Of a DNA stretch of 64,000 nucleotides, positions 1 through 13,000 are shown piece after piece. Source of the stretch: Polytrichum commune (taxonomy: Eukaryota > Streptophyta > Polytrichopsida > Polytrichales > Polytrichaceae); the NCBI GenBank assembly GCA_950295325.1, contig OX485809.1:16942144-17006143 (forward strand), written 5' to 3'. Below the pieces are notes generated by a model that did no database searches, was not told the DNA's origin, and saw only the letters and a list, made by a program, of their open reading frames with translations. A program made the position numbers and the translations under genes. Position 1 is the first letter of the stretch. Each line of letters starts with the position of its first letter.

Positions 1-3000
1 ATATGACTCCGGAATTACATAATGGAGGTCACGGCAACATCACAAGTACTAGAGGACTAAACGATGACAAGTCCACACCCTAATGTGTCAATAGTTTAGT
101 GGTTCCGGTTTCTAGTACCTTTGAGCCGCACCTCATTTTCGTTTGAATTTTAAAGACAAAATATTAAAGAAAATCCTTTTTTGGGACCAAACTTGTGGGC
201 GCCTTCTAAGTTCATTTCTCCCCTAATGTAGGATATCTTGATGCTCAAATTAGGTTGACTCTATTGTATATGTAGGGGGTTTGACTTACTTGCCTCTTTG
301 GGGAATATGTAATTTAAATGTTTACATGGAATAAAATAATGAAACAACTTGCATTCCTCAACATTTTCTCTACTCCATGTCTTTAAAATATTGCACAAAT
401 TTCAAGCCACTCTTTTTGGCCGTATCAACTTATTTTCACCATTTTTTTTTTGTATATTTACCTCACAAGTTGACTAAATTGTACACAAATGACGTTTTCC
501 ATTAGTATGTTCATGAATATCTTCCTCTTGCATACAAAAATGTAAACATGCCCTTCCCTTTGGGTTTTCCCCTATACTTAAGCTCATATCACTGTAATAA
601 ATTCATGCAATTAGGGAGCCATAAGGTGACTACATCTATAGTGAAATGTTTGAGTATTTCAAGAGATGAAGGTGTAGTGTCCAGGGAGATTTTTGGGCAT
701 AACTGGTCAAAATCCTAGTGTTCCAAGTTCAACCGGCATGTTGTGAACGTTAGGTTTTTCTTTATCAATTTAAGGCATAATATATAGATTCTTCTAGGAT
801 GATTGGTAGTAATCCTGAAGTCTTGAATTTCAACTGGTGATTTCTCAAACTCAACGAGTTCATTTGTAACTTGACTAGCGGTCAGTTCTCCTCATTCATT
901 GTGAAGGTGCTTGATAATAAAATCAAAGTAAACACAAGCACACAAACAAATCCAAATGCCATGAACATGAACGTTGAGCTTGCTATATCTGGAATCCATG
1001 TTAATTTCTTATGATTTTTAAAAAGTACAACTCATAGGTATAGAAAGAAAGAAAAACAAGAGTTCTTGAAAAATATCACAAAACAGGTGTTGGGTGAGAA
1101 CATCAAATGATCACATGATTTCTATGCAAATAGTTGCTTACAAAGGTAGTTTTGGTGAAACTTCTTGGATTGATGTAGTTGTACGTATAGTCATTGTGAT
1201 TATCACTGCTCATGCAGTGCACAAAGGGGGGGGGGGGCATTGGTGAAAATGTAGAAATCCACGTGCGAGAAAATGTAGGGTGGATTTTATTCAAGACACA
1301 TAGTTTTTACAAATTTTTAAGATGTACAATAGCGTCCTTTAAATTTGAATTTGGGAATTATACATCGTGTACAGTGTGATTTGAGTTGTGCTATTTATTA
1401 TTATTTAAATGTAAAGTAAAGTAAATATAATTAAGTTAAATTTTTTTACATTTATAGGTTCAACATAAATCATCTGCATTAGTGGCATTGGATGAGAAAT
1501 AGGCAAAATGTATGTGAACATGTGGATGAAATTGTTCAAACGGTCGCCTTTGGATGAAAATACCATCCTTAGGTTTTTCATTTCCAACGTTGGGTTTTTG
1601 TTTTCTCCTCTAGTAGGCCGCTCTACTTCAGTTTATGGTTTCTCACTCATTGTGTTTGCTCCTGTGCTTGTTGTGCTCACTCTTGCGCTTGCTCATGTGC
1701 TCGCTCTTGCTGTTGTCGTTGGAAAAAAACGACCGAAGGACTAATTTCAGCCTTTTTTGGTGGTGCCAGTGAGTCGGCATGTCTCTGGAATTGCTAATAC
1801 ATGCTCAAAACTACTAATTGTGTGGCCTCTATGTGAACATTTAAGACGACTGCATCTATGTTCCTTGAAATCCATCCCAAATTGGTGTTCCTCATTGCAT
1901 AGTGTACAATATGCATAACGTATTTGCAGATTGTTCACACAAAATTTATACTACTAGTACATAAGATAGGGTGATTACAATTATGCGACTGTAGAATTTA
2001 CATATAATGATAGGGGTGTTAGAAAATACCATCCAATATAAATTTAGCTACTTATAGGGTGGAAAGTATTCAACAAAGGAAGGTGAACCCCCCCCCCCCC
2101 TTCAATAGGGGGCTCTCGCATGTGTATACATAAATCAAATGTAGGTGCACTCCCTACGATGCAATGTTGAGAGCTTCTCTTGTGATTCATTTAGAAGTGA
2201 AAAGCTTTAAAATTTTCACATTCACAAATATTATTAGTGAAAAACTTGATATGCTTCAGTGAAGTTACAAATACTATAAGATGGTGAGAAGTTGCAAGCA
2301 TCATAATACAATCTGAAAGCTATCAAAATGTGAAAACATCTCATTAAAGGAAGGAAATGTTGGTTGCTATTTCATGAGCACATTGACACAAGCGTGTTCA
2401 TGTCATACCCCTTGGTTATAGGAATTATGGGAATCAAATGCTCACCTATAGGGGTTCATAGGTTTTTGGGCACGGGTGCTCAAAAATATTTGAAGGAGGC
2501 CCAAAATGCTTGACCTACACAAATGTATGATGCCAAAAGATTATTGAAGTCCCGTTGACGTGTGGGCAACACATTGTTCTCAATGAGTGAATCCAATCCC
2601 GCGGGGAGCACTCCCCATTTTCTTTAGTTAGTATGCAATCAAATGAAGGGGTATTATAATTGCCTTGGTCCTAAAATTTAGAAAGGGCTTCAAATTAAAT
2701 TAGCCTCGCCAAAATGGGTATTTGAATTATTATAAATAATGAAGGGTAGCTGAATATACTAGATTTTGATTGAATTTTATATCTACAATAGGCTTGCCGA
2801 AAAAAATAGTTTTGGTTTTTTTTAGAAGTAAATTAGGCTGGTCATAATGGGATCCAATGTCCTCTCTATCCTTCATGTGCATACACTTCTAGTCAATGAA
2901 TATTGGTGGATAAAAATTTAACATCATCATATGAATGACCTAGTAGATGAAGTGTTAAGGTTCAATCTTCCCTTACACACATAGTTTGTTGTAGAATGTA

Positions 3001-3020
3001 GTATTTTCATGTCATAGCTA
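1..3020. other. AT-rich intergenic DNA, no gene recognised
   Basis: I see no convincing coding region here. The open frames are short and their products are low-complexity or lack any family signature. Homopolymer tracts stand out: a G run near 1227-1238 and a C run near 2088-2101. Nothing else can be supported. Confidence 0.6.
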
Positions 3021-3025
3021 GGGTT

Positions 3026-3597
3026 TCGTGTGTTTTCGAACCAACAACGCTACCATTGCAATTTGCATGTGAGGTTTAGCTATTCGTTGGTTTGGGGTTA
3101 CAATCTTCTCTTCCATGCATACGGAATTAGTGGTGCATTCCTGTGTTTTCCAACCACGACTCGAGTTTTGTGTGGTTTTTCAACAACTGTGTTAACTTTA
3201 CCAGTTATTGTGTATGAGGATGTACTTATGTTTGGTTTCAATCTTGTCGATGTTAATGCACACTGGGGTTTGTATGTAAGGTTTGGTGTTTTCAACAAAA
3301 GTTGGGGTTTTGTGTGGTTTTTGAACCAGCAGTGCTAAGGTTGCAGTTTGCGTGTGAGGTTTAGCTATTCTTTGGTTTAGGGTAGTTTCTTCCTCGCATA
3401 CGAGTTTTAGTGGTACATTTCAGTGGTTTCCATCCACAACTCGGGTTTTCTAGTGTTTTTAAACAACCATGTGAAGTTTGCCTATTATTGTGTATGAAGG
3501 TTAACTTATGTTTGGTTTCAATCTTGTCGATGCTAATGCACACTCAGGTCTGTATGTAGAGTTCAGTGTTTTCAACAACAATTGGGGTTTCTAGTTC
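3026..3597. repeat. two-copy tandem duplication, ~286-bp unit
   Basis: Two diverged copies lie head to tail. The phrase tttagctattcgttggttt near 3075 returns near 3361, and 'ggtttcaatcttgtcgatg' near 3234 returns near 3516. Both spacings are about 283-286 bp. An open frame in the first copy (3030-3338) is not kept in the second, so coding use is unlikely. Confidence 0.75.
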
Positions 3598-3774
3598 CTT
3601 TCCGGTGTTAATGTTTAGGTGGGCCATTGCAAAGCATACAAGGGTTTGGGTGTAGCCTCTCTTATCTTTTAAGAGCACGTAGAGTTTCTGGTTTAGGTTC
3701 AAGTATGAATGTGATTCTGCTCGATAGGATCACGTTGTATTCCTTGGAGAGGGAGGGCACAAATCTAGAGTACT

Positions 3775-4439
3775 TTGGAAAGGTCGACACTGCATGCACT
3801 TCGGATTGTGCTAGAAACCATTGATGCATTGGAATGGCCTTTTCATTTTTGCGACACCAAAGATAAGCGGCGCATACAAAAGAAGTTGGAGCGCTTGAAC
3901 GGGTTTTTTAAAAAAAAATGCACGTTATTCGGGTCACAAAAGGATAAACTAATGGAAACAAACGATGTCAAATTGGAGACAAGTTGTTCACTACCACCAC
4001 TATCAAGGCTGCCCCTGCTATGGTAACCGAGGTCGGAGGCCAAGGAGTGGATCCAACACTCTTGCCTGAGAGATCGTTTAGGGTTAATGGAAGTGCAAAC
4101 TCCACCAATGTAGTTGCCAACCCTCTCAAATTCACACTATTACTTAATGATGTCATGGATCGGTATTTAAAGAGGGCAAAGAAGTTGAGAGTGGAGTTGC
4201 AGAAGGTCGCCATGTTTGACCACGAGTGGTGGTTGAAGACATTTGACATGAATGGCTACGAAGTGGTGAAACTATGGTGCGGTGAGTGGAAGAAGGAATG
4301 TGGGGGTGGTAGGAAGAATCACACCAAAGTACATAGAGACAACTTGTTCAACAATTTTAGGATATCGCACATTCTCAGCACAACCCACGTTCAAAACTTT
4401 TGCACTGCCAAGAATGTTAATTTTGATGACCAACCCTAG
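3775..4439 (+). CDS. hypothetical protein fragment, possibly a decayed element ORF
   Basis: Two overlapping plus-strand frames (3775-4026 and 3984-4439) give an ordinary residue mix with lysine-rich, helix-like stretches (KDKRRIQKKLERLNGFFKKK; DRYLKRAKKLRVELQKVA). The second frame reads on past its stop at 4437-4439 in a plausible way, which suggests one protein broken by a frameshift and a stop. No catalytic motif or known domain is visible. It lies just upstream of the dispersed repeat starting near 4600 and could be the remnant of a mobile-element ORF. The start codon cannot be settled. I assign no function. Confidence 0.25.
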
Positions 4440-5142
4440 TTTGAGGCCAAGAATGGAATGCCAAATGTCCTAACTCCAAAGGACCATAATCGTTTGATTA
4501 ATGAGGGTGTTGAGATATTGGAAGGGGTGAATGTTGCTCTTCCATATGGGCATAAAAATTTCACAGTGTTGGGAAATTTAATAGCAGAAGATACCAAGCA
4601 TCGCAACCCTTGCTAGCCCCCCTTAACAATCTTGCCGGTTTTCATTCATAGCAAAGGTTACGAGCGCTAACCCTTCGCATTCCACCATGCTAATGGTTAG
4701 CTCCTTCTACCCCAGACCTTATAGTTCATAGGAGGGGAACCAACCCTCCTACTTTGCTTTTGGGACTCACCTCTTAATTGGTAACCAATTCTTAGATGTG
4801 GGCTTCCATCCATGGAAGTCCAATCTTATGTTGATCGTCGCGTTGCCAGAGCAACACTACAACAACCCGAATCATACTAGGCAATTGTGGCCTCACATTG
4901 GGCCAAAGCCCATGGAGGCCGTGCCGTTCGGCCTCGGGTGGGTGAGGCCACACCACCTCACCCATATAAGCCTCTAGGACTTTTGGTAGGGCCCCTACAC
5001 CACCATCAAGAAACCTTTTGTCTCTCTACCAAGAGTTGGGACCAAGTAGACATTTTCCCTTAGCCGTTGGGCCTAGAAGCCCGAGCAGCTTCATATCATC
5101 ATAACTTCCTTGTATGATGTTTGATGCTAACAAACGACCACT

Positions 5143-5177
5143 CCATCCTCATCTACGCTTCATGTAGATGAGGATGG
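5143..5177. repeat. perfect 14-bp inverted repeat, 7-nt loop
   Basis: The arms CCATCCTCATCTAC (5143-5156) and GTAGATGAGGATGG (5164-5177) are exact reverse complements around GCTTCAT. The matching position in copy B near 47.65 kb has lost the perfect pairing. Confidence 0.9.
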
Positions 5178-5280
5178 ACCCCTACTTTGCCCCATTTAGG
5201 CAAGTATTAAGGAAGTTAGGCTTGTTCAAACCTAGGCAGTCCCGGGGGCCGGGAGCCACTCCTAGGCCACTATTGTACCA

Positions 5281-5304
5281 GGGCGTTGTCTTGGGACAAC
5301 GCCC
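5281..5304. repeat. perfect 10-bp hairpin, 4-nt loop
   Basis: GGGCGTTGTC (5281-5290) pairs with GACAACGCCC (5295-5304) around TTGG. It lies inside dispersed repeat copy A. In copy B (near 47768) the stem is only partly kept. Confidence 0.9.
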
Positions 5305-5599
5305 CACTCAAATTGCCATAACTCCTACCTCATACCTCCGATTGGGTGTTCTTGAGCATTCAAGAATCTACAAGCCATAAGTTATGCATAGCTGATGGCC
5401 TTATCCTCGTGCCTCCTAGTCTACGTGGGTGGGAGGCGTTCCCAACGCCCGGGGCCCTCACCCACACTAGAATCACTTGGGCCCTCTCACTAATGGCGCC
5501 ACAAGTCCCGGGTGTCACTCCGGGGTCCCCTTTGTGCCCATGGTGTTTCGGGCACTCCTCATGGGGAGGTGCGCAACACCAAGTGTTAGCGGTACAACA

Positions 5600-6720
5600 A
5601 CATATTGGATTTTAGAGCACCAACAACGCAAAAGAATCCCATTTTTGCAACTCATACTCTGCTTGAAAGCCTAGACAAGCTAAGGCCCTACTCCGATAAT
5701 TCCCCTACACATGTCCATGTACAAATTTTACAGAATGCTCACATGGTGTATTTATAACGAAGATAGCCTACAAAAAATTTATCCAACAAAAAAATTATAA
5801 TGAAAGGTAGGGCACATGAAATGAATAGAATTTAGAATTTTAGGTAAAGATAGGCCTACAATAATCCAAATAAATTTACATACATAGCCCCCATGTAATA
5901 GGGGCTTGAAGGCATGTGATCCTCAAACACCCTATCTAGTGCTCCCCCCAAGAATCCAATCAACTAGGTGTACATAAGTTTAAAAGTTATATATTCTTTC
6001 AACTTCACCTATGTCATAATAAGTTTAGGAAGTGATTTTTGAAAGTAACATTATTTGTACCCTAACCAATGAAAAAACATGCTTCATTTCATGCAACCTC
6101 CTTCATATATCATCATGAATAAAATGATATATTTTCTTGAACGATCCTACACCACAAATAGAAAGGTGAAAATATGCAAGAGTAGCTTGTAAGGTTTTTT
6201 CATTTTTCATTTTCATTTCTATCAAATGTCAAAGATTCAAAAATAAAATAGTATATATTGATTTATACACACACACATCTCTCTCTCTCTAACTAACTAA
6301 TTAACTTACTATATGTATATATAATGCACATGGGTTCCAACTCTACCTTCATATTTTGTATCCTATTATTCCAACAAAACACCCCTACGCTCCACAAGAC
6401 TTACTACACAAAACTCTCCACCACATTCTCCACAAGATCCCCCACCAGTTCATCATCCTACATTCCATAACAGGTCAATAGACACTCTTTTGTTTTAGCA
6501 ATGATTTTCTTAATATTCATGATTGCATTCTTATTTTTTAAATCTATCATTGCCCATTATTTTTGTTATGTTAGAACCTCCAAAAGTGGAATTCAAACCC
6601 TAAATTTTGATTGAAAGCCATAGTACACACGATTCTCAAACTAAAAGTTATGGATCTGTATGCAATTGTTATAAGATTTCAAAATAAGGGCAAATTTATG
6701 GGACCTCCCTAGAAGAGGTA
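5600..6720. other. AT-rich intergenic DNA
   Basis: No gene recognised. Short simple-sequence tracts occur near 6268-6290 (acacacac then ctctctct). The open frames are too short and featureless to support. Confidence 0.6.
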
Positions 6721-8160
6721 AATATTAGTAGTAAAACCTTGACAAGAGACCTTTAGAAAAATATAGAGGAGAAAATTTCATCAATATTGAAGGAGAAAAT
6801 GTTTATGATTGGAGATCATACCCATGTTGGGAGGAGATTTTCACATAAATATAGGGAGAGAATTCCATCAATATTGAAATAAAAAAGTGAATTTGGAAGT
6901 CACATGACATTGCTATGAAATTCTAGGGTTGGGGGTTTGTTTTGGCCTGAGCTTCGCCCACCCCCCCCCCCCTATCCTTCTAAGGATATATCACAAATAT
7001 ATCAAGGATGGAATTTCATCAATATTGAAAGAAAAAATTAAAAAATAAATTTGGAGGTCATCTGCAATTGTTATGAGATTTGGGATTGGGGCTTTGTTTT
7101 TTGAGCTCTGAACAAGGGATTACAACACAATACCCCCTTAGAAGGAGACAATCATAGAAACTTGTTCAAATTTTCTCCTCTACGTGGCTTTGAAAGCATA
7201 ACCTAAAGGGGTGGGGGTGGTATTGTGTTGTACCCCCTACCCCCATAACTATTACCTTTGCCTAGGCTCCTTGCATAAACTTCATAACAAACGCATATCA
7301 ATTCGGTTCGCGAATACTTGATATTTATGAAATTTTAAATTTATTTTTCCAATACTCTTTCCTCTGCATGGGTTTGGAATCAAATCCTCAAGGGGGGTAA
7401 TGTGCCATACCCTCCTTAGAACACGCACCTCCACCTAAGCTCCCTGCATAAACATGATAACAAATGCATATCAACTTGGTTTTCAAAACTTCTTTTATCT
7501 CAATCATGATGATGTTTTCTCCTCTCCATGGCTTGGGAATCAAATCCTTGAGGGGGTATTGTAATGTACCCCTAGAAGATGCACCTCCACCCAAGCTCCC
7601 CTAAATAAATTTCATAACAAAAGGAGATCAACTTGGTATTCAAAAACTTATTATTTTCTTCAATATTGATGAAATCCTCCTCTACATGGTTTTAGAATCA
7701 AATGCCCCGACATAAATACCCAACACATATCTTCACATGGGCTCCCAACATAAATTTCATAACAAAGGTATCTCAACTCAATTTTTGAAGCAATTTTTTT
7801 TCAATATCAATGAAATTTATCTCCTCTACATGGCTTTGAAACAAAGTTCTCAAGGGGGTATTGTATTTTACCCCCTAGAATACACAACCTTCACCTAGGC
7901 TTTCCGCATAAAGTTCATAACAAATGGACATCAACTTGATTTTCAAGACCTTCTTTTGTTCAATATGGATGAAATCATCTTCTTTAAATGGCTTTTAAAT
8001 CAAATTCTCGAGGGGGTAATTGGCCGTACTCCACTAAAACACGCACCTTCACTTAAGCTCCTTGCTTGAATGTTTTACCAAATGCATATCAACTTAGTTT
8101 CCAAAAGTTTTTCTTCTTCAATATTGATGCAATTCTCTCCTCTACACGAAGCCTTCTCCT
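6720..8160. repeat. ~155-bp tandem repeat with an orientation switch
   Basis: From about 7170 to 8150 a diverged unit recurs roughly every 145-195 bp. Its landmarks are 'tctcctctacatggctttga', 'caagggggtattgta', 'cacctccacctaagctccctgcataaa', 'caaatgcatatcaacttggt' and 'ttcaatattgatgaaat'. Copies begin near 7172, 7365, 7518, 7675, 7820, 7976 and 8137. Between about 6740 and 7080 the same words appear as reverse complements (atttcatcaatattgaa, gagaaaattt), so the array inverts near 7.1 kb. The short frame at 7388-7594 is a by-product. Confidence 0.75.
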
Positions 8161-8174
8161 AGGGAGGAAGGGCA

Positions 8175-8212
8175 GGGGGGGGGGGGATTGTGCATTCCCC
8201 CCCCCCCCCCCC
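8175..8212. repeat. poly-G(12)/poly-C(16) inverted homopolymer
   Basis: Twelve G (8175-8186), ten mixed bases and sixteen C (8197-8212) form a potential hairpin or quadruplex/i-motif pair. Run lengths are prone to sequencing error. Confidence 0.7.
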
Positions 8213-8901
8213 TTTCGATGGAGCTCCTAAAACTAATATAATTTGCCTTGAAAGAAGTCCTTCTAGCTAGAGCATACTAGAAATATGGGAGCACCTGACA
8301 TAACATTATTAAGATGAATGACCCATTCTGTTCCACAAATAATTTTTTTGTCCCCATTGTACAAACAACGAAAGGAAATTGGGAGAGTGAAAGCTAGTTT
8401 TCAACGCAACCAAGGTGACTAGCTCCCAGTCAGTGAGACCGGCACGCTATCTATGGAAGAAGGTGCTTAAACTAACATTTCAAGCTATTCAACATACATA
8501 TAGTTATGTAGTTGATAAATAAATAAATAAATAATCATTTTAGCCTTTTGGTTAAATGTAGGTATAAAGAAAGAAAACAAAATAGACTCAATTGAATTTT
8601 TGATGAATATACAAAGTCAAAATCATTGTCTTCCTTAACACAATCCATAGGACCCGTTTATGATGACCTAGCATGTGATGAGGACCCCCACCTTCATTGC
8701 CTAGAACCAACACAACATAGTCGGCTTCTAGACCCAAACTAGATCAACGCCCGACAAGTAACGGTGCACAAAGCCACATGGCCACCTCCATGATTCCACC
8801 TAATTCACATGCAAAACTATCACCTTGCATCCCAGGAATTGACCCCCTTTATGCTTAAGATTGACCCCCCTTTATGCCTAGAACTGACCCCTTGTGTTGC
8901 T

Positions 8902-9322
8902 CACGGGGAGGTCACTCCATTGTAAAGTTGAACAACCAAGTGCAAACACTTTACATGTAAAAAATCCTACTTTCTACATAAAGCATCACCAAAATGGATC
9001 AAAATTTTATCAATACAATTTCATGAGTAGATATACATTGTATCTATTACATAGTAAAAAATGGTGACTAAATTTGATGAATTTGTTTTTCCATAAAACA
9101 TAGTGTTTCTAACTAGAATGATGCATAATTGAACTAAAACATTTACTACAAAAATGAAGATGAGGAAAAATTTCAAAAAATCATACAAAAGATACTATCA
9201 ATGGTTATGTATATGTAGAAAAAATATCATAAATTTTAAAATTATCTATGGTATGTAATACACAGGTAGCATACTTTGTTCGCACGTGGTGTTCAACTTG
9301 ACGATGGAGTGACCTCCATGTG
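8902..9322. mobile_element. hAT-type MITE, copy 2 (421 bp)
   Basis: The left end reads CACGGGGAGGTCACTCCATT and the right end is its degenerate reverse complement (gatggagtgacctccatgtg). The interior is AT-rich and non-coding. It matches the reverse complement of the MITE at 33149-33558, for example 'tatgtatatgtagaaaaaat' near 9205 against 'attttttctacatatacata' near 33245. The 8-bp flanks (gtgttgct and tgtgtgct) are similar but not identical, so the target duplication has decayed. No transposase is encoded. hAT is assigned from 8-bp duplications and CACGG-type ends, mainly on the cleaner copy. Confidence 0.8.
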
Positions 9323-9844
9323 TGTGTGCTTTGTGGGCCTACGTCCTTGGCTTTATGATCAGAATGGCTAGAACAGTCCCCCTCCCCCCCCCCCCCTCTC
9401 CCCCCACGGGTGTATAGAATAACTAGAATAGGCATTGATAAACCACCCTAAAGCCACCTTAAACCAACCCGAGATAGAGTGGAGCTCGTTACTAACCCTA
9501 CACGGAGGTCGTGGAGGTTGCTATGAGGTGGCATCACTAATGGCACCTAAAACATCACTTTGTGGGCCCATACACTCCTACACCATGGGAACAATTCAAG
9601 GTAGTGCATAGATAGATAGAAACTCCGGTCCCTTTTAGGGGCCGGCGTGAATGGAGTGTCCGTTCGTAATGCCAACAACCCGATGCCCACAGGACATGGG
9701 GAAGCTGGGACAAAACTACTCTCCTCTTTCGAGGATGGACACTATAGTAACCGAGAAACAAATAACGTGGGCCGATCATGGCCCACGGCGGTGCATGCCT
9801 TTTAGGTATAATTAGTGTTTTTGTTATGAGAGTGAACGCCAAGT
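9323..9844. other. intergenic, nothing recognised
   Basis: This contains a C-rich tract near 9380-9410 and open frames with no family signature. Confidence 0.5.
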
Positions 9845-10029
9845 CATGATTCCTCGGTTGGTTGTGGGAGGATGTTTGAGTTAAGACGTTCCGGGTTCGA
9901 TTTCAGTCGAGTCCGTATGATCGTCTAAAATGTAACGCGTGACTTGGTGCTGCAAGTGAGTAAAAAGCAGGAATTTGTACCAACCAACCGGCACCAATCC
10001 CTCATTCTGAGCTGTAAATAGATACTAAA

Positions 10030-10056
<27 letters not shown>
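9845..10056 (+). mobile_element. tRNA-derived SINE candidate
   Basis: A box-like TGGTTGTGGGAGGATG near 9858 and box-B-like GGTTCGATTTC at 9894-9904 are about 34 bp apart, the spacing of an internal RNA polymerase III promoter. A ~100-bp unrelated body follows, ending in a (TA)n tract at about 10032-10054. It abuts the 3' end of the LINE on the other strand, so the shared AT tail is ambiguous. The 5' end and target duplication were not resolved. Confidence 0.4.
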
Positions 10057-10063
<7 letters not shown>

Positions 10064-13000
10064 GGTTGGGTGGGTTTTATGGAGGGTCTAAGTTTTGGGG
10101 GAGCGGTTGGTGGTTTTCAATTCTCCTCTTATGGAGGAGGATGGACATGGCATATTGTATTGCAATGGTATTAATGTTTTTAAAGGTATTTTTGATGGTA
10201 ACCAGGGGTATTTTGAGATTTTCTTCTAGTATTTTCATAGATGGGATGTGGGCCGTAGCTCGGGCCCCAGCTGTGATGACAATAAGTGGTTCGATTTTCC
10301 ATCCTCTGGAAGCAATACTATCAATCAAAGGTTTGTATTTGTTGTTTTTTGCTTCTATTGTTTCTGGGGAAAATCTGTCGTTACAATATGTGAATTCAAT
10401 AAATTGTATGGTGAGGTTAGGGTCAATGTCAATGGGAGGGTCATTTTGATATGGTAATCCTTTAACGCAGAGTATATCAGGTCGAAATCTTGCGTTGCAA
10501 TGACATCTTTGTGTGTTACATGTACAGGGGAGTAGCCAATTGGGGACTGTATTTTCTTGGGGGTTATTATTGAAGGTACCGGCATTCATGAGAGTAAAAC
10601 ATCGGGATTTTTCGGACGAGATTAGAAGCTTCCTAATTTCTCCGACTGCTTTGTTATGTCTTTTAGTTCGTAGTGAGTGTATATGTTGTTGGTTGCATTT
10701 CAGTAGAACATGTAGCCAAGTGTCTGGATCGTTTGAATTGCATATAGGGCATGTGATAGAGGGGTACCTCTGGTGACCGAAGAACATTTGTTTTCTAGCA
10801 TTACCCATGTATGTTCCTGTACGGAATTTAATAAGGCATGATTTTTGTTTGTATGTGATTAAGGGATTTGTCCAGAATTCGTTGGACAGTTCTTTGTCAA
10901 TGTCTTTATTTTCTGTCCATTTACACGTGTTGGGGGTTTGTGTGGCCATGATTGCTATATTGATTTCCCTATCATATTTTTTAATTTGTTTTTCTAAGAA
11001 TCTTACTGGGCCTTTGTCTGGGACGTCTGCCATCGAGGCCCAAACGTCCTTTTGGTAATAGTACGGGATGGCGTGGGCATGTTCGTATGGGTGGATGGCA
11101 ATTCTGTGTTCTAATTCTAACCCGGCTTTTGCTAGTTTATCCGCTTTTTCATTACCGTCAATGTTGACGTGTGCTCTGACTTTGTATAGTGTGATTGGCT
11201 GTGTACGGTCTTGGAGGATTTTTACCATGGAGTTGAGTGTGGTTTGGTCGGGGTGACTATTGTGGAGAGTGGGGTGTTTAATTTGTGTATTGAGTAGGTA
11301 TAATACGTTTAGACTGTCTGTGAATATGTATGCGGGTTCATTAGGGAATTTTGTATTGATGACTCTTAGTGTTTTGTGTATAGCCATCATTTCTGCACGT
11401 AGTATGTTTTGATGCCCATGGAGTCTTTTGGCGATATTTAAGCCTTTGGGGCTATAGATACCGTATCCAGCTCTTTCTCTTCTCCATACCCCAGGGGCAA
11501 TTTCTTTGGGTTTTATAAAGGATCCGTCCGTGTAGTAGCTAAATTGGGGGTGGAATTTTAGCGGTAAGTTAGTTTGGTAGTTTGGAAGTTGTGGGGTGGG
11601 GATATTATTGTGTAGGGGTGTGTTTGGGTAGTTTGATTTAGCCCATTTTTTACTAGGGTTAACGGTGGTGTTTAGAGGGGTGGGTGGTGCAGTTTGTGTG
11701 TGACTTTGTAGTATTTGGAGGTTATTTGTTGTGTCGCTTATTAATTTCATTTGTTCGTAGGTGCCTATGTTATTGTTTTGGTGATGGATACAAAATATTT
11801 GTATGGTAGATGGTTCTTTTCTTGTGGTATTGAGCTCGGAGGGTATTGTGGGTTCTTCATACGTGATCGTATCAGCGGCGAAATGGGCAATGACGTGTGT
11901 GTCTGGGAATGGGCCTGTGTGTGGGTTGGAGTTTTGGTACCAATTAATATCCGGAGATATAAGTATAGTGATTGTATATGGATCATTTTGGGCCGCTATG
12001 CGCGCCCAGTGAATAGCTTGTTGTAGGTCTGTTGTATTATGAGGGTGTGCGTAACCGATTCCTTGCCATTTATGGTCAAACGCTTTACCTAGGGATCCAA
12101 ATATTATGTCTCGCGAGAATGGTGAGTAGAATTGGGTGAATTGTGTGGGGCATGTAACTGGGGATGAAAAATATGAGTGGTTAATATTGAATGTTGTAAT
12201 CAGGAGATCTAATATTTGGGTTGGTATTGTATATTGGGCTCGTTTGAGTGGGTCATTTTTTGGGATACGGTATTTGTACCTTTGGTATAACCAAACAATT
12301 TCAGTTTCGAACGATTGGGTAGATGGTTCTAGACCGTGTGTGTTGTTTTTTGCCAATTGGAATTGTTTCCATAGCCATGTTAGTCTAGCTTTCGGGATGG
12401 TAATGAGGTGTCGGCCATTGTCTTCGTATATGTGAGCGACATCGAATTGTGTTTGGATGGTATCAGAGTTTGTTTCGATGTCGTTTTCTGGGTTGCATTC
12501 ATTAATAGAAATATGTGCTAGTGGAATTATTGTGGTTGGTGTGACGTATCTTGTGTCTCTATGTTGTTCTGTGGAGAAGTAGGCATTAATTATGTTTGAA
12601 AAAAGTTTGTGTTGTCTTTCTTTGTAGTAATGAATAAGTAGGTCTGTGTTGTGATTACATGTGTTGGCTTCACAGTAGGGGTATAGGTCCCTTTGAGTTC
12701 GCCATTTGTTATATGTGTTGTTATTTGTTGTAGTCCATTGACATAAGTACGACGTGACTGTTCTTTTTATTCCGTTATGGTCATTGGATTGTTTTTGTTT
12801 ATGATCGATTATTTTGTGTATGGGGAATTGTCGGGGGTCTTTAAGCATGTTGTTGGGAGGAGGGGGTAGAGGGGGGATGGGGAGGTTAGGGGGGTGTACG
12901 GGGGCGGTTGGTGGGTGTGGTAGGATATTATGGTGTCTTATTATATATTTATTTTTTAGGGATCTTAGTGGATGGTGTTGTTGGCATGGTAGGGGGCATT

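Larger units (their letters stand above)
4601..5582 (+). repeat. hairpin-rich dispersed repeat, copy A (possible solo LTR)
   Basis: This stretch is collinear with 47135-48070 over nearly its whole length. Shared blocks include 'cttccatccatggaagtcca', a TATA-like block 'cccatataagcctctaggac', 'agtagacattttcccttagc', 'acgcccggggccctcaccca' and 'cgggtgtcactccggggtcc'. A TATA-like box in mid-repeat followed by non-coding DNA suits an LTR-type promoter, but no primer site, polypurine tract or target duplication was identified. No protein is encoded. Confidence 0.7.

Noticed and set aside
9845-9960. A functional tRNA gene at the box A/B-like motifs
   Set aside because: No cloverleaf or acceptor-stem pairing can be drawn. 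The context fits a tRNA-derived SINE instead.
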